Below, piece by piece: positions 26,986 through 36,709 of a DNA stretch of 64,000 nucleotides. The notes beneath the pieces were generated by a model. That model ran no database searches. It had not been told where the DNA came from and worked only from the letters and a program-made list of their open reading frames with translations. The DNA lies in NCBI GenBank assembly GCA_029260455.1, contig JAJDDF010000006.1:186001-250000 (forward strand). The letters run 5' to 3'. Origin of the DNA: Phycisphaerales bacterium. GTDB taxonomy: Bacteria > Planctomycetota > Phycisphaerae > Phycisphaerales > UBA1924. Within the stretch, counting starts at the first letter, position 1; every line of letters begins with the position of its first letter. The translations under genes and the position numbers were made by a program.

Positions 26986-29031
26986 ATGACGACCGCAGCC
27001 ATCGCCCCCCCCCCCGCCGAAGCAAGCCCCCGCCAAGCTCCGCGCACCCAGGAGGGCAGGGAACACGACGCCAAGGTAAGCCGCAGCGAACACCGCATCG
27101 TGATCTTTCTCTTTGGCGGCGTGTTCGTCGTCGCAACAACACTCATGAAACTGCTCGGCATCGTGCCCGAAGAGGTTGCAAAAATTCCCGCGATGATCGG
27201 CTCGATCGTCCTTGGCATCTATCTCTTCAAAGCTGCCGCGAGTGAAATCTGGGAAGGCAAGCCCTCGACGCACACGCTTGCAGCGCTGGCGATTTTGGCG
27301 GCGCTTTCGATTGATAAGTATGAAGCGGCTGGCTATGTCGCGTTCATTCTGCTGGTCTTTGATCATGCTCTGCGCCGCACAGCCCTCGGCGCACTCCGCG
27401 CCATTGAAGACCTCGTCGGGCTCACCCCCGATATTGCCCACATTGTCGAGGATGGCACCGAGCGCGAAGCGCAACTTGAAGATGTGCAGGTCGGTATGGT
27501 CGTGCGCGTCCGCCCCGGTGAAAACCTGCCCGTCGATGGTGTCATTGTTTCGGGCCAGACCACCATCAATCAGGCATCACTGACTGGTGAAGCCTTGCCC
27601 GTTGAAGTTGAAGCCGGCGCCGATGTCTTTGCGGGCACCACGAACCTGAGCGGCACATTCGATATGCGCGCCACGCTTGTCGGCAGCGACACCACCATCG
27701 GCAAAGTGACAGAGCTGATCAGGCAAGCTGAATCAGCCCGTAGCGCACGCCAACTCATGGTTGAACAAGTCGCGCGATATTTTGTGCCTATCGCCTTAGT
27801 GACCTTCGCGCTGGTCTGGTATCTCACGCAAGACCAGGAGCGCGCGATCATCGTGCTTATTGCCGTCTGCCCGGCAGCGCTCCTCATCGCGGGCCCCGTT
27901 GCAATGACCTGCGCCTTCACGGCAGCTGCGCGTCTTGGCATCATGATCAAGGCATCACAGCACCTTGAAGCCGCCGCCAATATCGACACCATTGTCTTTG
28001 ATAAAACCGGCACGTTGACCACTGGAAAATTCGCGGTTGCGCGTCTTGCACCGGCGCCGGGTATTGAAGGCGCCGAATTGTTGCGCGCCGCTGCCGATGC
28101 AGAACAAGCTTCCAACCATCCGCTGGCTCGCTCGATCATGCACACAGCAGTGCGTGCGCAGATCACACCAGATGCGAATACGCAGGCTGAAGAAATACAT
28201 GGCGCAGGTGTCCGCGCTACCTTATCTGATGGCCGCACAATCCTTGCCGGGCGACCGGGGTGGATTACCGAAAATTCGCCTGCATCACAGACGCTCGTTG
28301 ACGGAGTTGAAAAACAAATCGAAGGCATGAGCGGTGTGCATGTGCTCGATGGCGAAAAGTACCTCGGCGCAGTGGGTCTTGAAGATCGCCTGCGCTACAA
28401 CGCGCAGGGCGTGATTGGCAAGCTGCGTGAGCTTGGCACCCGCGGCATCATCCTGATGACCGGCGATCGCTTCGCGGTTGCAAAACGTGTTGGCCGCGCG
28501 GTGAGTGTCGATCACATCGAAGCTGAATGCCTGCCTGAAGAAAAGCACGCACTCGTGAAAAAAATGGTCGCCGATGGTCGCCGCGTACTCATGGTGGGTG
28601 ATGGCATCAACGACGGGCCATCACTTGCATCTGCTGATGTTGGCGTTGCCATGGGCCTTGCGGGCTCAGACATTGCCACCAACTCTGCGGGCATCGCGCT
28701 GATGAACGACGACATTTCCCGAGTGCCGTTTCTGATCATGCTCGCTAGGAGATCTCGCGGTGTGATCATGCAGAATATCGCTGCTTCGATCGTCATCGCA
28801 CTCGTCGGACTGATACTCGCAGCCACTGGACGATTTGGAATCTTTGGCACGGGCGGTGCTTTCATTGCCGCTGCGTTGTATCACTTCATCGCCGAGGGTT
28901 TTGTGCTCTTCAACAGCATGCGTTTGCTTCGCTTTGGCGAAGAGTTTGCTGCCGAAGAAAATTTTGCGAGCACCTCGGCGCCAGTCTCCACCCGCCCCGC
29001 GCAAGCAACCTCAACATCACTTGTGGGCTAA
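26986..29031 (+). CDS. P1B-type heavy-metal-translocating ATPase, atypical metal motif
   Basis: 681 aa with the P-type ATPase order. TM helices come first, then the actuator domain with TGEALPV (about residue 197; TGES is usual). The phosphorylation site is DKTGTLTTG (about 339), and NHPLARS is the P1B HP motif. GDGINDGPSLASADVGVAMG is the hinge, followed by two C-terminal TMs. The transport helix reads VCPAALLIAGP, where CPC or SPC is typical, so the metal is uncertain. There is no N-terminal CxxC metal-binding domain. A run of 11 C bases encodes the prolines at residues 8-10. Confidence 0.88.
   Translation: MTTAAIAPPPAEASPRQAPRTQEGREHDAKVSRSEHRIVIFLFGGVFVVATTLMKLLGIVPEEVAKIPAMIGSIVLGIYLFKAAASEIWEGKPSTHTLAALAILAALSIDKYEAAGYVAFILLVFDHALRRTALGALRAIEDLVGLTPDIAHIVEDGTEREAQLEDVQVGMVVRVRPGENLPVDGVIVSGQTTINQASLTGEALPVEVEAGADVFAGTTNLSGTFDMRATLVGSDTTIGKVTELIRQAESARSARQLMVEQVARYFVPIALVTFALVWYLTQDQERAIIVLIAVCPAALLIAGPVAMTCAFTAAARLGIMIKASQHLEAAANIDTIVFDKTGTLTTGKFAVARLAPAPGIEGAELLRAAADAEQASNHPLARSIMHTAVRAQITPDANTQAEEIHGAGVRATLSDGRTILAGRPGWITENSPASQTLVDGVEKQIEGMSGVHVLDGEKYLGAVGLEDRLRYNAQGVIGKLRELGTRGIILMTGDRFAVAKRVGRAVSVDHIEAECLPEEKHALVKKMVADGRRVLMVGDGINDGPSLASADVGVAMGLAGSDIATNSAGIALMNDDISRVPFLIMLARRSRGVIMQNIAASIVIALVGLILAATGRFGIFGTGGAFIAAALYHFIAEGFVLFNSMRLLRFGEEFAAEENFASTSAPVSTRPAQATSTSLVG
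27005..27015 (+). repeat. C11 homopolymer near the start of the P-type ATPase gene
   Basis: Eleven consecutive C bases in codons 7-10. A one-base slip would shift the frame and shut the gene off, so this may be a phase-variable switch, or an error-prone sequencing site. Confidence 0.9.
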
Positions 29032-31298
29032 CGCTGCCCAATCACAAGCGCCCTGATATGCGAGGAATCACGAGAAAGAACTTCACATCGTGCGATAAAG
29101 TGTTTCGCAAGACGCGAAAGTGATTCATCACAACGCGAAGCTTCCCGCCACAACTTGGCAGACGCTTCATACTCTCCCGCCTCAAAGTGCGCCACTGCTT
29201 GTGTCAACGCATCATTCAGTTCGCATCCACCTGCTTGAAACAGCTCGCACACGCGCACCGGCTGCGTTCGTCCTTGCAGTTGAATCGGCCCGAGACAGCG
29301 CACTGCCCATGGCTCATGCATATTGAGATGGAGCGCATCCGCAGTCATTTGCGTGATGAGAATCGGCGTGCCGAGTATTGTGCCAATATCCGAGAGCCGT
29401 GATGCAATATTCACAACATCACCAATCGCGGTGTAGTCATTGAGCGTTGGCGGCGCACCGCAATCGCCCACGATGGCCTGTCCACTTGAAATGCCGGCAC
29501 GCAAGGCCAGCTTGTGTCCTGCCTTCTGTACTGCCGCATTCACTGCTTCAGACACCGCAGTATGTGCGCGCATCACCGCAGCGCAGGCAGCACTCGGATG
29601 ATCATTGATCGATTCGGGAGCGCCCCAGATCGCCATGATGCCATCGCCCATGAATTTGTTGATGTACCCGCCATGCTCAATCAATGCACTTGCGACTACG
29701 GTTTGCAATGTATTGAGTAGCGCCACAACTTCTCTCGGCTCAAGCTGCTCTACAAGTGCGCTGTAGCCCGACAAATCTGTAAAGACAATCGTCACGTCTC
29801 GAAGTTCACCATCAAGTTTGATAGCCCCCGGGTCTCTCTCCAGTCGATCCGCAAGCTTCGGATCAATACGCGCACGAAACTGCCTGCGAATGGCAGCACG
29901 TTCCTGATGCACGCCTGCGGCCCGGACTGATGCCGACGCAATAAGCGCCAAAGCGCAGCTTGCAAGGGGTGCCGCAACAGGAACAAGCAAACCAAACCCA
30001 TCAAAAAGCACGTACGCATTCACCACGACATATCCAATGAGCGCAAGCATGCCAAGCAGTGTTGCTCGCTTCGGCGATGCAGTCCCGATCGCCGCACCAA
30101 GCGCCCCGAGCAGCGCAGTCAACATCAACCCGCTGGCGCGCCCCGGCCACCTCTTTTTTCCAAAACCTGTCATCTCCCCTGCTGCAATCTGCGCATGCAC
30201 TACCACGCCAGGCGTGCGCACCCCAAGCGGCGTCGGCACAAAATCTGCAATCGCTCCCGTTGCGGTCCACCCAATGAAGACCAGTCGATCGCGAACGAAA
30301 CTTTCGAGCATGCCGTATTCGTCTGTACTTTGGCCGCGCGCGGCCCACAACGGTGCAAGAGAATCGAAATCCTGAACCGCGCGAGCAGCAGCAATCGCCC
30401 GGGGCGTTTGCTCATGTGCCTGCTCGCCACCAAGTTCTTCGCGCAGAAATCCCGCTTCGTCATGCGCTTCCCTGATCACATCGGGTGCAATCGGCCAGTC
30501 AACTTCTCGCTCAAGGAGAAACGCAACCGCTCGCGAGAGCACGCGGCGCTCTTCCACAAGACGCAGCGGCACGTCAACCGTCAACATCATCTGCTGTCGC
30601 CGCCACGCTGGCCAAAGATTTCGTGAACTGCGCCGAAAAGGTTTGATATTCCACGGCACGAGCAACCTCTCGCCATGCGCATCCGCGAGCACCTTCGCAT
30701 CATCTCCCTGGTGAAGCGCTGCACCGACAAGGCCGAGTTGTGGTGTTGGTGTAAACCCCGACCGGCCTGGCACTTCAAGCATCACGCTTGCCGATGCATC
30801 ATCAAAGGCTACACCACCCCAGGCCACTGCCGCAGAACGAATCGGTTCAACAGGCGGCGCTGCCCCCACCGCAATTGCCACATTGCCATGTCCGCGCATC
30901 GCAGCAGCCAGTGCCCTGTCGCCCGCCTCATCTCGCGCAGTCTCAAAACGAATATCAAGCACGATTGTCTGCGCACCCAGTTCGGTCAGCAAATCTATCA
31001 CACCCGCAAAACGCTCACGAGGCCATTCCCCCCACTCACCCCATGTCGCAAGCGCACCGTCATCAATGCCGAGAATTGTGATCTGATCGCTCGGCGGCGC
31101 AGGTGCAAACACATTGGCATGTTGAAAACGCCACGATGCAAGACCGGTCTCTGCACCTGCAAACAACGCCAGCCCATCTACAAGCAGCATCAGCAGCGCC
31201 GCAACACAGCCACCGACAAAAGCAACGCGAGCACCATTTCTGCGATGCCGAAATGATCGACCTGTTCTCGTTGCAGCCTTGGCGAATGATCGTGACAC
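29028..31298 (-). CDS. CHASE2-domain adenylate/guanylate cyclase
   Basis: 756 aa. An N-terminal TM (about 24-45) is followed by an extracytoplasmic CHASE2 sensor (about 55-370, ILGIDDGALATWGEWGEWPR). Three TMs follow (about 390-470), then a class III cyclase domain (about 500-690). Metal-binding Asp are in IVFTDLSGYS and FMGDGIMAIWG. Specificity lysine INKFMGD and DYTAIGD favour ATP, giving cAMP; transition-state residues lie in GDVVNIASRL. It heads or ends a leftward group with a FecR protein, a lipoprotein and a barrel. The stimulus is unknown. Confidence 0.9.
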   Translation of the reverse strand: MSRSFAKAATRTGRSFRHRRNGARVAFVGGCVAALLMLLVDGLALFAGAETGLASWRFQHANVFAPAPPSDQITILGIDDGALATWGEWGEWPRERFAGVIDLLTELGAQTIVLDIRFETARDEAGDRALAAAMRGHGNVAIAVGAAPPVEPIRSAAVAWGGVAFDDASASVMLEVPGRSGFTPTPQLGLVGAALHQGDDAKVLADAHGERLLVPWNIKPFRRSSRNLWPAWRRQQMMLTVDVPLRLVEERRVLSRAVAFLLEREVDWPIAPDVIREAHDEAGFLREELGGEQAHEQTPRAIAAARAVQDFDSLAPLWAARGQSTDEYGMLESFVRDRLVFIGWTATGAIADFVPTPLGVRTPGVVVHAQIAAGEMTGFGKKRWPGRASGLMLTALLGALGAAIGTASPKRATLLGMLALIGYVVVNAYVLFDGFGLLVPVAAPLASCALALIASASVRAAGVHQERAAIRRQFRARIDPKLADRLERDPGAIKLDGELRDVTIVFTDLSGYSALVEQLEPREVVALLNTLQTVVASALIEHGGYINKFMGDGIMAIWGAPESINDHPSAACAAVMRAHTAVSEAVNAAVQKAGHKLALRAGISSGQAIVGDCGAPPTLNDYTAIGDVVNIASRLSDIGTILGTPILITQMTADALHLNMHEPWAVRCLGPIQLQGRTQPVRVCELFQAGGCELNDALTQAVAHFEAGEYEASAKLWREASRCDESLSRLAKHFIARCEVLSRDSSHIRALVIGQR

Positions 31299-31307
31299 GA
31301 ACCGAGC

Positions 31308-32240
31308 TTACCGTTTGCTGATGGTTTCGCCCTGGGGCGGCGGCCCGTTCTTTCCCTTACCGATCGATTCGTTGATTTGACCCGCATTCACGATACGCAC
31401 CTCGCCCTCGCGCCCACCAGCAATGTGTTCACCAGACACTGGTGCCGATACAAGCTGCGATACGGGCATGCCAATCCTGACCAGATAATCCGTGGCCTGC
31501 ACACCGAGATTGGGCGTATCAAATGTCCCCGCAAGCGCCGCGAGCGCCGGATGACGCCACGCGCCCCCAAGCTGCCCATGCGAGAGCGCCGTCTTCGCTT
31601 CATCAGCCATGTATTGCACTTCAATGGCGCGGAAGCTATTCGTCTCGGCACCCTGCACTCGCAGCCCCTCAAGACTGTCGACACCCACAGAAAAATTGGT
31701 GCCGCGCACCGCAAGTGTCGCAGTCTGCGTCACAATCGCAAAATCATTGGCTGCACCATCGATATGATCGACGCGCACGTCAAGATCGCCGCGCTCGAGC
31801 ACCAATGTCGTGCGCAATGTTCTTTGGGAACCTGATGAATGATCCGCATTATCTTGAGTCAGTTCACCGATGCGAGCACGCGAAAACGAATTGACGCGCA
31901 CCGTTGAATTCAACCCCACTCGAAGCGTTACACTTGCCCGAGCACCCGTGCGAATGGTTGCGCCCTCAGGCAATTCCATCCCGCGATCAATCGCCTGCCA
32001 CGATACGGGGGCGGCATCTTCCGATTCAATCTCTTCAGACGCATCGATGCGCACCTGAGCCCGCCCTTCGACCGCAAGCACCAGTGCCACAAGAGAAGGC
32101 ACCACTGGTGCAGTTTCTTTGGTATTCGACTGAGCATCTTGTTGTGCTCCACCCGGCGAAGCCTGCCCCATCGACGCGCATGCAACCATCGCCCAGAGCA
32201 CTGCGCCACTCAATACACCCCGTCGTGTCACACATTCCAC
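31308..32240 (-). CDS. FecR-domain secreted/periplasmic protein
   Basis: About 310 aa from a GTG start at 32240, placed seven bases after GGGGAG. This gives an N-terminal signal-like segment (RRGVLSGAVLWAMVACASM). The FecR domain follows: GATIRTGARASVTLRVGLNS, RVNSFSRARIGELTQ and TATLAVRGTNFSV. FecR domains beside CHASE2 cyclases are a recurring combination in bacterial surface sensing. The C-terminal 100 residues are unrecognised. It is nine bases upstream of the cyclase start, so the two are likely co-transcribed. Confidence 0.83.
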   Translation of the reverse strand: MECVTRRGVLSGAVLWAMVACASMGQASPGGAQQDAQSNTKETAPVVPSLVALVLAVEGRAQVRIDASEEIESEDAAPVSWQAIDRGMELPEGATIRTGARASVTLRVGLNSTVRVNSFSRARIGELTQDNADHSSGSQRTLRTTLVLERGDLDVRVDHIDGAANDFAIVTQTATLAVRGTNFSVGVDSLEGLRVQGAETNSFRAIEVQYMADEAKTALSHGQLGGAWRHPALAALAGTFDTPNLGVQATDYLVRIGMPVSQLVSAPVSGEHIAGGREGEVRIVNAGQINESIGKGKNGPPPQGETISKR

Positions 32241-32328
32241 GGACAGTCTCCCCTGACAACGAATTTCAAACCGTGGGCCCTCACAGTGTAGCCCCCTCAC
32301 CCCGCCAAACGAAGCAAAAAAAACCACT

Positions 32329-32880
32329 TTATGGCAGGGGCACTCCCCCGCCCGTGTGCGTCTTTTGATACACCTCGATTCGCCTCAGCAAAGCGATCAA
32401 TTCGCCACCAGTCATTGCCTGATCCGCTGACCGTGGCGGCACCATGCCCAGCGCCCGAAGCCGCTTGGTCGCCGATGCTCCAAGCAGTTCACCCGCGCGC
32501 CAGGGATGCTTCAATGCCAACCCCATCGCAATCCCGCTCTGAATCTCAGGGGTCCGAGCCGCGATCGATGCAATCATGCCAACCCGCGCACTCGCATTCG
32601 CCTCCCCCGGCGTATCCTCAAGCCAGCCCAACCCCACCGCCTCAGCAACACGTTCCGCGAATTGCGCGGGGCTGTCGCCCGTCTCAAAGAGCAACATCGC
32701 ATGCAATGCATCATCGTTTGTGACGATGGCCTGCTGCGAAAGGTTCTCAAAGAAATCAAGCTGGTCGTCACTCGCAGCCCATGTCTGTGCCGCCGGATCA
32801 TCCACCATCGTGCGCACACCAGAGCACGCGCCAATACAGCTACTCAGCGCTAACACAATCACACTGCCGCTAGAACGCAT
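32329..32880 (-). CDS. Hypothetical lipoprotein
   Basis: 183 aa. A short signal sequence ends in a lipobox (CIGAC near residue 19). The mature part is helical with no recognised family (DDQLDFFENLSQQAIVTNDD, FAERVAEAVGLGWL). Its start overlaps the end of the barrel gene by 11 bases and it precedes the FecR gene, so it is probably part of the same envelope-sensing operon. Confidence 0.7.
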   Translation of the reverse strand: MRSSGSVIVLALSSCIGACSGVRTMVDDPAAQTWAASDDQLDFFENLSQQAIVTNDDALHAMLLFETGDSPAQFAERVAEAVGLGWLEDTPGEANASARVGMIASIAARTPEIQSGIAMGLALKHPWRAGELLGASATKRLRALGMVPPRSADQAMTGGELIALLRRIEVYQKTHTGGGVPLP

Positions 32881-34366
32881 AGGTCACTCCCACATAGATC
32901 AGGTGATGAATGTCATTGTGCTCTTTCGGAATCGCATCGCCAGCAAGAAACACGCCATAGCGCACATCAAGTGAAAGGTCCGGCGCAAATTGCCATCTTG
33001 CAAACAGATCGACTGCCCCACCAACAAAACGCTCGCCGCGCTCTGTTTCGATTGTCGCCCCACCTCTCGCATTTATCTTGGTGTACAGATAGCCATCCAC
33101 CCCGACCCGCAAGCGCGATTCAAGCGTGCTGCCAATGTGCGTCGACCCGCCAGCGCGCACCACAAGCAAATTCGCAAGGTCCGGCGCAAGCACATACCCC
33201 GTCGGCACATACCCAAAAGCGTTGAATGCGCTGTCCTTCGTGTTGCGCGCATTGCCGCCAAGTGTCTGATTGCCGCTCCGCCGATCTGCATCACCCGAAC
33301 CCGCCATCACCCAGAGATGCGCCTTGCTGTTGTGCACATCGTTGAAAAGATACGTCAACGATGCCGCTCCCGCCCACGCACTGATGTCATTAATCGTCTG
33401 CCGCGCAAGCGCACCCGTGCCAAAATCAAATGGATTCGATGCGCTCCGCCCCCACTCATACATTCCCTCTATTGACCACACCCACGATTCATCAATCGCA
33501 CCCGATGCACCAGCGCCGAAATAATTCGAGTCATATCGAAACCGTGTCGGAACTGCCGTGCCGCCGACATCCAATATGGCTTCTCGCCTGTCGTTGTCAT
33601 CAATCTGGGCCATTGCAAAAACATAGGGTTGAAACGCTGCGTTTTTTTCAAATCGCACCTGTGCTCCAAAAAATATGCGACGGGTAGAAATATCAAAATC
33701 GGGCCGCGACCCATCAAAATCGACCGTTGATCGCTTGGGTGTCAGCCCCGCAAAGATCATCGCCCCCATTTTTCCACTCGTGATATCCGCAGTCACGCCG
33801 TCAAGATCATCGTCAAAGACAAGCCCGGACCCGAGCAACGCGCGCTGTCGTCCGATTGTGAGTCGAAAATTTCCCTCGCCGGAAGTCTCCCCCGCAAGCC
33901 GTCGCGCCGCCGCAAGATCAAAGCGATACCACAACGCCGCAAGGATGGGCTCCGCCAACTGTCCTTGCCCCTGCGCATCGGAAAATACATCGCCCTCGCC
34001 ATAATCGCGGTAGTCGAAGTTGAGCCGCACATATCCCTGATGCGCACCCGCATAAGAGACATGCCCGTACACCTCGCCCTGCGTCTGCCACAAGCGCGAT
34101 GATGTGCCATCTGCGTTATTGACATTGAAATACGCTTCTCGCAACGACAGGCCAAGATCAACATACATGCGCTCTGCAAACGTCTCCCCCGGCGCATCAG
34201 GCGACACAAGCGGCGTTGCATCATCGCCCACCAACCGTGCCAACCGCTCGCGCATCGCAGCATCCTGCCCAAAGGCGGTACTACACAATGCGCACACGAT
34301 CAATGCTGTAACACATGCTCGCCCGTACTGAAAAAACCGCCCATCCACCTGCGATCTCCTTCGCAT
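32870..34366 (-). CDS. Outer-membrane beta-barrel protein (alginate-export/porin-like)
   Basis: 498 aa with a signal peptide (hydrophobic ACVTALIVCALCSTAFG). The mature sequence alternates aromatic and polar residues in strands (YVRLNFDYRDYG, FRLTIGRQRALLGSGLVFDD, LDVRYGVFLAGD) and ends in phenylalanine (GVTYAF), the barrel insertion signal. The pattern fits alginate-export/AlgE-like barrels. It is the first gene of the leftward group, so the sensor components may monitor or regulate this exporter. Confidence 0.78.
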   Translation of the reverse strand: MRRRSQVDGRFFQYGRACVTALIVCALCSTAFGQDAAMRERLARLVGDDATPLVSPDAPGETFAERMYVDLGLSLREAYFNVNNADGTSSRLWQTQGEVYGHVSYAGAHQGYVRLNFDYRDYGEGDVFSDAQGQGQLAEPILAALWYRFDLAAARRLAGETSGEGNFRLTIGRQRALLGSGLVFDDDLDGVTADITSGKMGAMIFAGLTPKRSTVDFDGSRPDFDISTRRIFFGAQVRFEKNAAFQPYVFAMAQIDDNDRREAILDVGGTAVPTRFRYDSNYFGAGASGAIDESWVWSIEGMYEWGRSASNPFDFGTGALARQTINDISAWAGAASLTYLFNDVHNSKAHLWVMAGSGDADRRSGNQTLGGNARNTKDSAFNAFGYVPTGYVLAPDLANLLVVRAGGSTHIGSTLESRLRVGVDGYLYTKINARGGATIETERGERFVGGAVDLFARWQFAPDLSLDVRYGVFLAGDAIPKEHNDIHHLIYVGVTYAF

Positions 34367-34383
34367 GCCTGCTCAACAGACTG

Positions 34384-35604
34384 TCAGGATACCGGCCCGG
34401 GGGTGTCATCGAGCACTACGGTCTCGCCGCGATCAAGACAACTCGCAATTCGGCTCCGAAGATTGCGCGTCAGTTCGATGGCCGCTGCGCCAGCCAATGA
34501 TGCTGCGATCACATCTCCCATGTTTCGATCGAGGCCAAATGCAAGGAACGTCAGCACAATTTGCACAGTCGATGCCCCATCGCGCATCCACCGACTCGCG
34601 ATCGACCATGGATATTTCGCCCACCACGCACGCGACATGCCGCGAATGGCCGCGTAATAACACACCCAGCGTAAATCACTCGATGCGACAACACCAAGCA
34701 GCAACACCCACCAGAATCGCCTTTGATGCATAAGTTCGGGCAGGTTGATAACCGAAGCGAGCAAGGCAACGGCGATTGGCAACGCAACAGGAAACAGGAT
34801 CGCCTTCCCGATGCGCTTCCCGCGAATATCTGATCGCGGCCCCGGACCACCGAGCAAAAATCCTGCGGCTGCCCCGGCAAAGACAACCCACCATCCTTCG
34901 TCACTTTCTATTGCACAAAAAAACGCAACGAATACGATCGCACCAAATGTGCCCGTGGTGCGATGGAGAACTCTTCGTGACATTCCGGGAAGTGTCATCA
35001 CAAGTGCAAATAGAATGGCACTCTTCGCATCGACACCGAGCCACATAGCAACCACAAGCACAATCAAGGCGCTCATCGCTATTCCGGCAAGCGGTGCCCG
35101 TGTCGTTTTCTCGCGCCACCGACGGCGCACATTCCACGGCGCAGCAACCGCCATCCCCATTGCAATGAGCACTGCGAACCCAAACGATGCTGCGCTCCAA
35201 AGTGCTTGAGCATGTTCTCCCTGCGCCGCATCAACCAGCACCTCCGCCTGTTCAAACCCCTGCTCCTGCTGCGCGAGAAGTTCCTGCCCAGCCTCCGCCG
35301 ACACCCCGGTCATCTTCAGCGCCATGCGTTGCTGAAGATGCCGCGAGGACAGCTCTGCTAGCGCAATCGTTTCATCCACGCCCCCCAGAAACACCCGATC
35401 GTGCACCTCCGGCGCAATGCGCCCTCCCACAGTCATCCCAGTCAACAGCCCCGCGACAATGCCCCCGACAATCGCCGCCGCCGGTGCGCCGCCGGGAATC
35501 GCAGCCTTTCGCAATACCCACGCAATAACGCACGCTGGCACCCCGAGCACTGCCAATTGCAGCACCCCGAGCAGCACCGGATGAAGTTGGGTGATCCATG
35601 CCAT
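34384..35604 (-). CDS. Polytopic membrane protein of unknown function
   Basis: About 406 aa from MAWITQLHPV. At least eight hydrophobic helices are visible (LLGVLQLAVLGVPACVIAWV, FGFAVLIAMGMAVAAPW, GIAMSALIVLVVAMWLGV and others). A soluble loop rich in glutamine follows the second helix (RHLQQRMALKMTG, QEQGFEQAEV). No family is recognised. It is divergent from lgt, with about 65 bases between starts. Confidence 0.68.
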   Translation of the reverse strand: MAWITQLHPVLLGVLQLAVLGVPACVIAWVLRKAAIPGGAPAAAIVGGIVAGLLTGMTVGGRIAPEVHDRVFLGGVDETIALAELSSRHLQQRMALKMTGVSAEAGQELLAQQEQGFEQAEVLVDAAQGEHAQALWSAASFGFAVLIAMGMAVAAPWNVRRRWREKTTRAPLAGIAMSALIVLVVAMWLGVDAKSAILFALVMTLPGMSRRVLHRTTGTFGAIVFVAFFCAIESDEGWWVVFAGAAAGFLLGGPGPRSDIRGKRIGKAILFPVALPIAVALLASVINLPELMHQRRFWWVLLLGVVASSDLRWVCYYAAIRGMSRAWWAKYPWSIASRWMRDGASTVQIVLTFLAFGLDRNMGDVIAASLAGAAAIELTRNLRSRIASCLDRGETVVLDDTPGPVS

Positions 35605-35669
35605 CACGAAGCAGTGTAAAGCCCAACCCTCCCGTATGGCCCGTCGCGCGGTCCCGGTACGATGCTCTT

Positions 35670-36695
35670 GTGACATTCACCCTCGCTGCATGGCTCCACG
35701 ACCTCGACCCATTCCTCTGGCGCTTCACGCCCACCTTCGGGCTGCGCTGGTATGGCTTGTCCTATGTCGCGAGCTTCGTGATTGCCTGGCTTTTTCTCAC
35801 TTGGCTCGCGCGCACGAAACGCATCCTGCTCACACCCGATCAGGTTGCCGATGCCATGCTTGTTCTCATTCTTGGCGTTGCCGTTGGCGGACGGCTCGGC
35901 TACATCCTCCTCTATCAACCATCGCTGTTCATCGAATTCACCAGCGCCGCGCCATGGTGGGGCGCTCTGGCAATTCATCAAGGCGGCATGGCCAGTCATG
36001 GCGGCATTGTCGGCGTCATGATCGCCTGCTGGTGGATCGCTCGTCACACCAAAACGCCAACGCTTCATATCTTCGATTGCGCTGCGCTCGTCGCGCCCAT
36101 CGGCCTGATGCTGGGCCGATTCGCCAATTTCATCAATGGTGAACTGCTCGGGCGCATTGTCGCTGGTCCCGGTGAGCATGCACCTTGGTGGAGCGTGCGC
36201 TATCCGCAGGAACTTGGCGAGCGCTTCGATGAAGGCGTGTCGCCAAGACAGATGCATGACCGCACAGCTCTGCTCGAATCATTCACCCTGCCACAGGAAA
36301 CGTATGACACAGGTCTCAATCGCCTCATGGATGCACTCCAAAAAGGTGAGCCCGCAGCCCGCACCGCGGTCGAACCCCTGCTCAACGCGCGACACCCCTC
36401 GCAGCTCTATCAGGCCTTTGCAGAGGGCATTCTCATTCTCACCGTATTGGTCATTCTCTGGCGCACGCCGCGCTCGCCCGGCGTCATCACCGCATGGTTT
36501 GTGATTGTGTATGGCGTCGGCCGCATCGCTACCGAGTTCTATCGCCTGCCCGATGTCGGCGTGCAGGGCATCGGCCCATTGAGCCGCGGCCAATCACTCA
36601 GCGTACTCATGGTGCTGTGCGGCATCGCCCTGCTCATCTGGCGCAAGAAAAAACCCACCGAACGCATCGGCGGGCTGTCTACTTCTTTGAAATAA
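35670..36695 (+). CDS. lgt: Prolipoprotein diacylglyceryl transferase
   Basis: 341 aa from GTG 35670, placing the conserved WRFTPTFGLRWYGLSY at the N-terminus. Lgt motifs follow: GGRLGYILLYQP, HQGGMASHGGIVG (catalytic His region), LGRFANFINGELLGR (signature with Arg and Asn) and RHPSQLYQAFAEG. Seven TMs are expected. It attaches diacylglycerol to the lipobox cysteine of lipoproteins such as those in this window. A ~60-aa periplasmic insert (RMHDRTALLESF region) is longer than in E. coli. Confidence 0.93.
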   Translation: MTFTLAAWLHDLDPFLWRFTPTFGLRWYGLSYVASFVIAWLFLTWLARTKRILLTPDQVADAMLVLILGVAVGGRLGYILLYQPSLFIEFTSAAPWWGALAIHQGGMASHGGIVGVMIACWWIARHTKTPTLHIFDCAALVAPIGLMLGRFANFINGELLGRIVAGPGEHAPWWSVRYPQELGERFDEGVSPRQMHDRTALLESFTLPQETYDTGLNRLMDALQKGEPAARTAVEPLLNARHPSQLYQAFAEGILILTVLVILWRTPRSPGVITAWFVIVYGVGRIATEFYRLPDVGVQGIGPLSRGQSLSVLMVLCGIALLIWRKKKPTERIGGLSTSLK

Positions 36696-36709
36696 GGCAC
36701 TGTCTGAAA

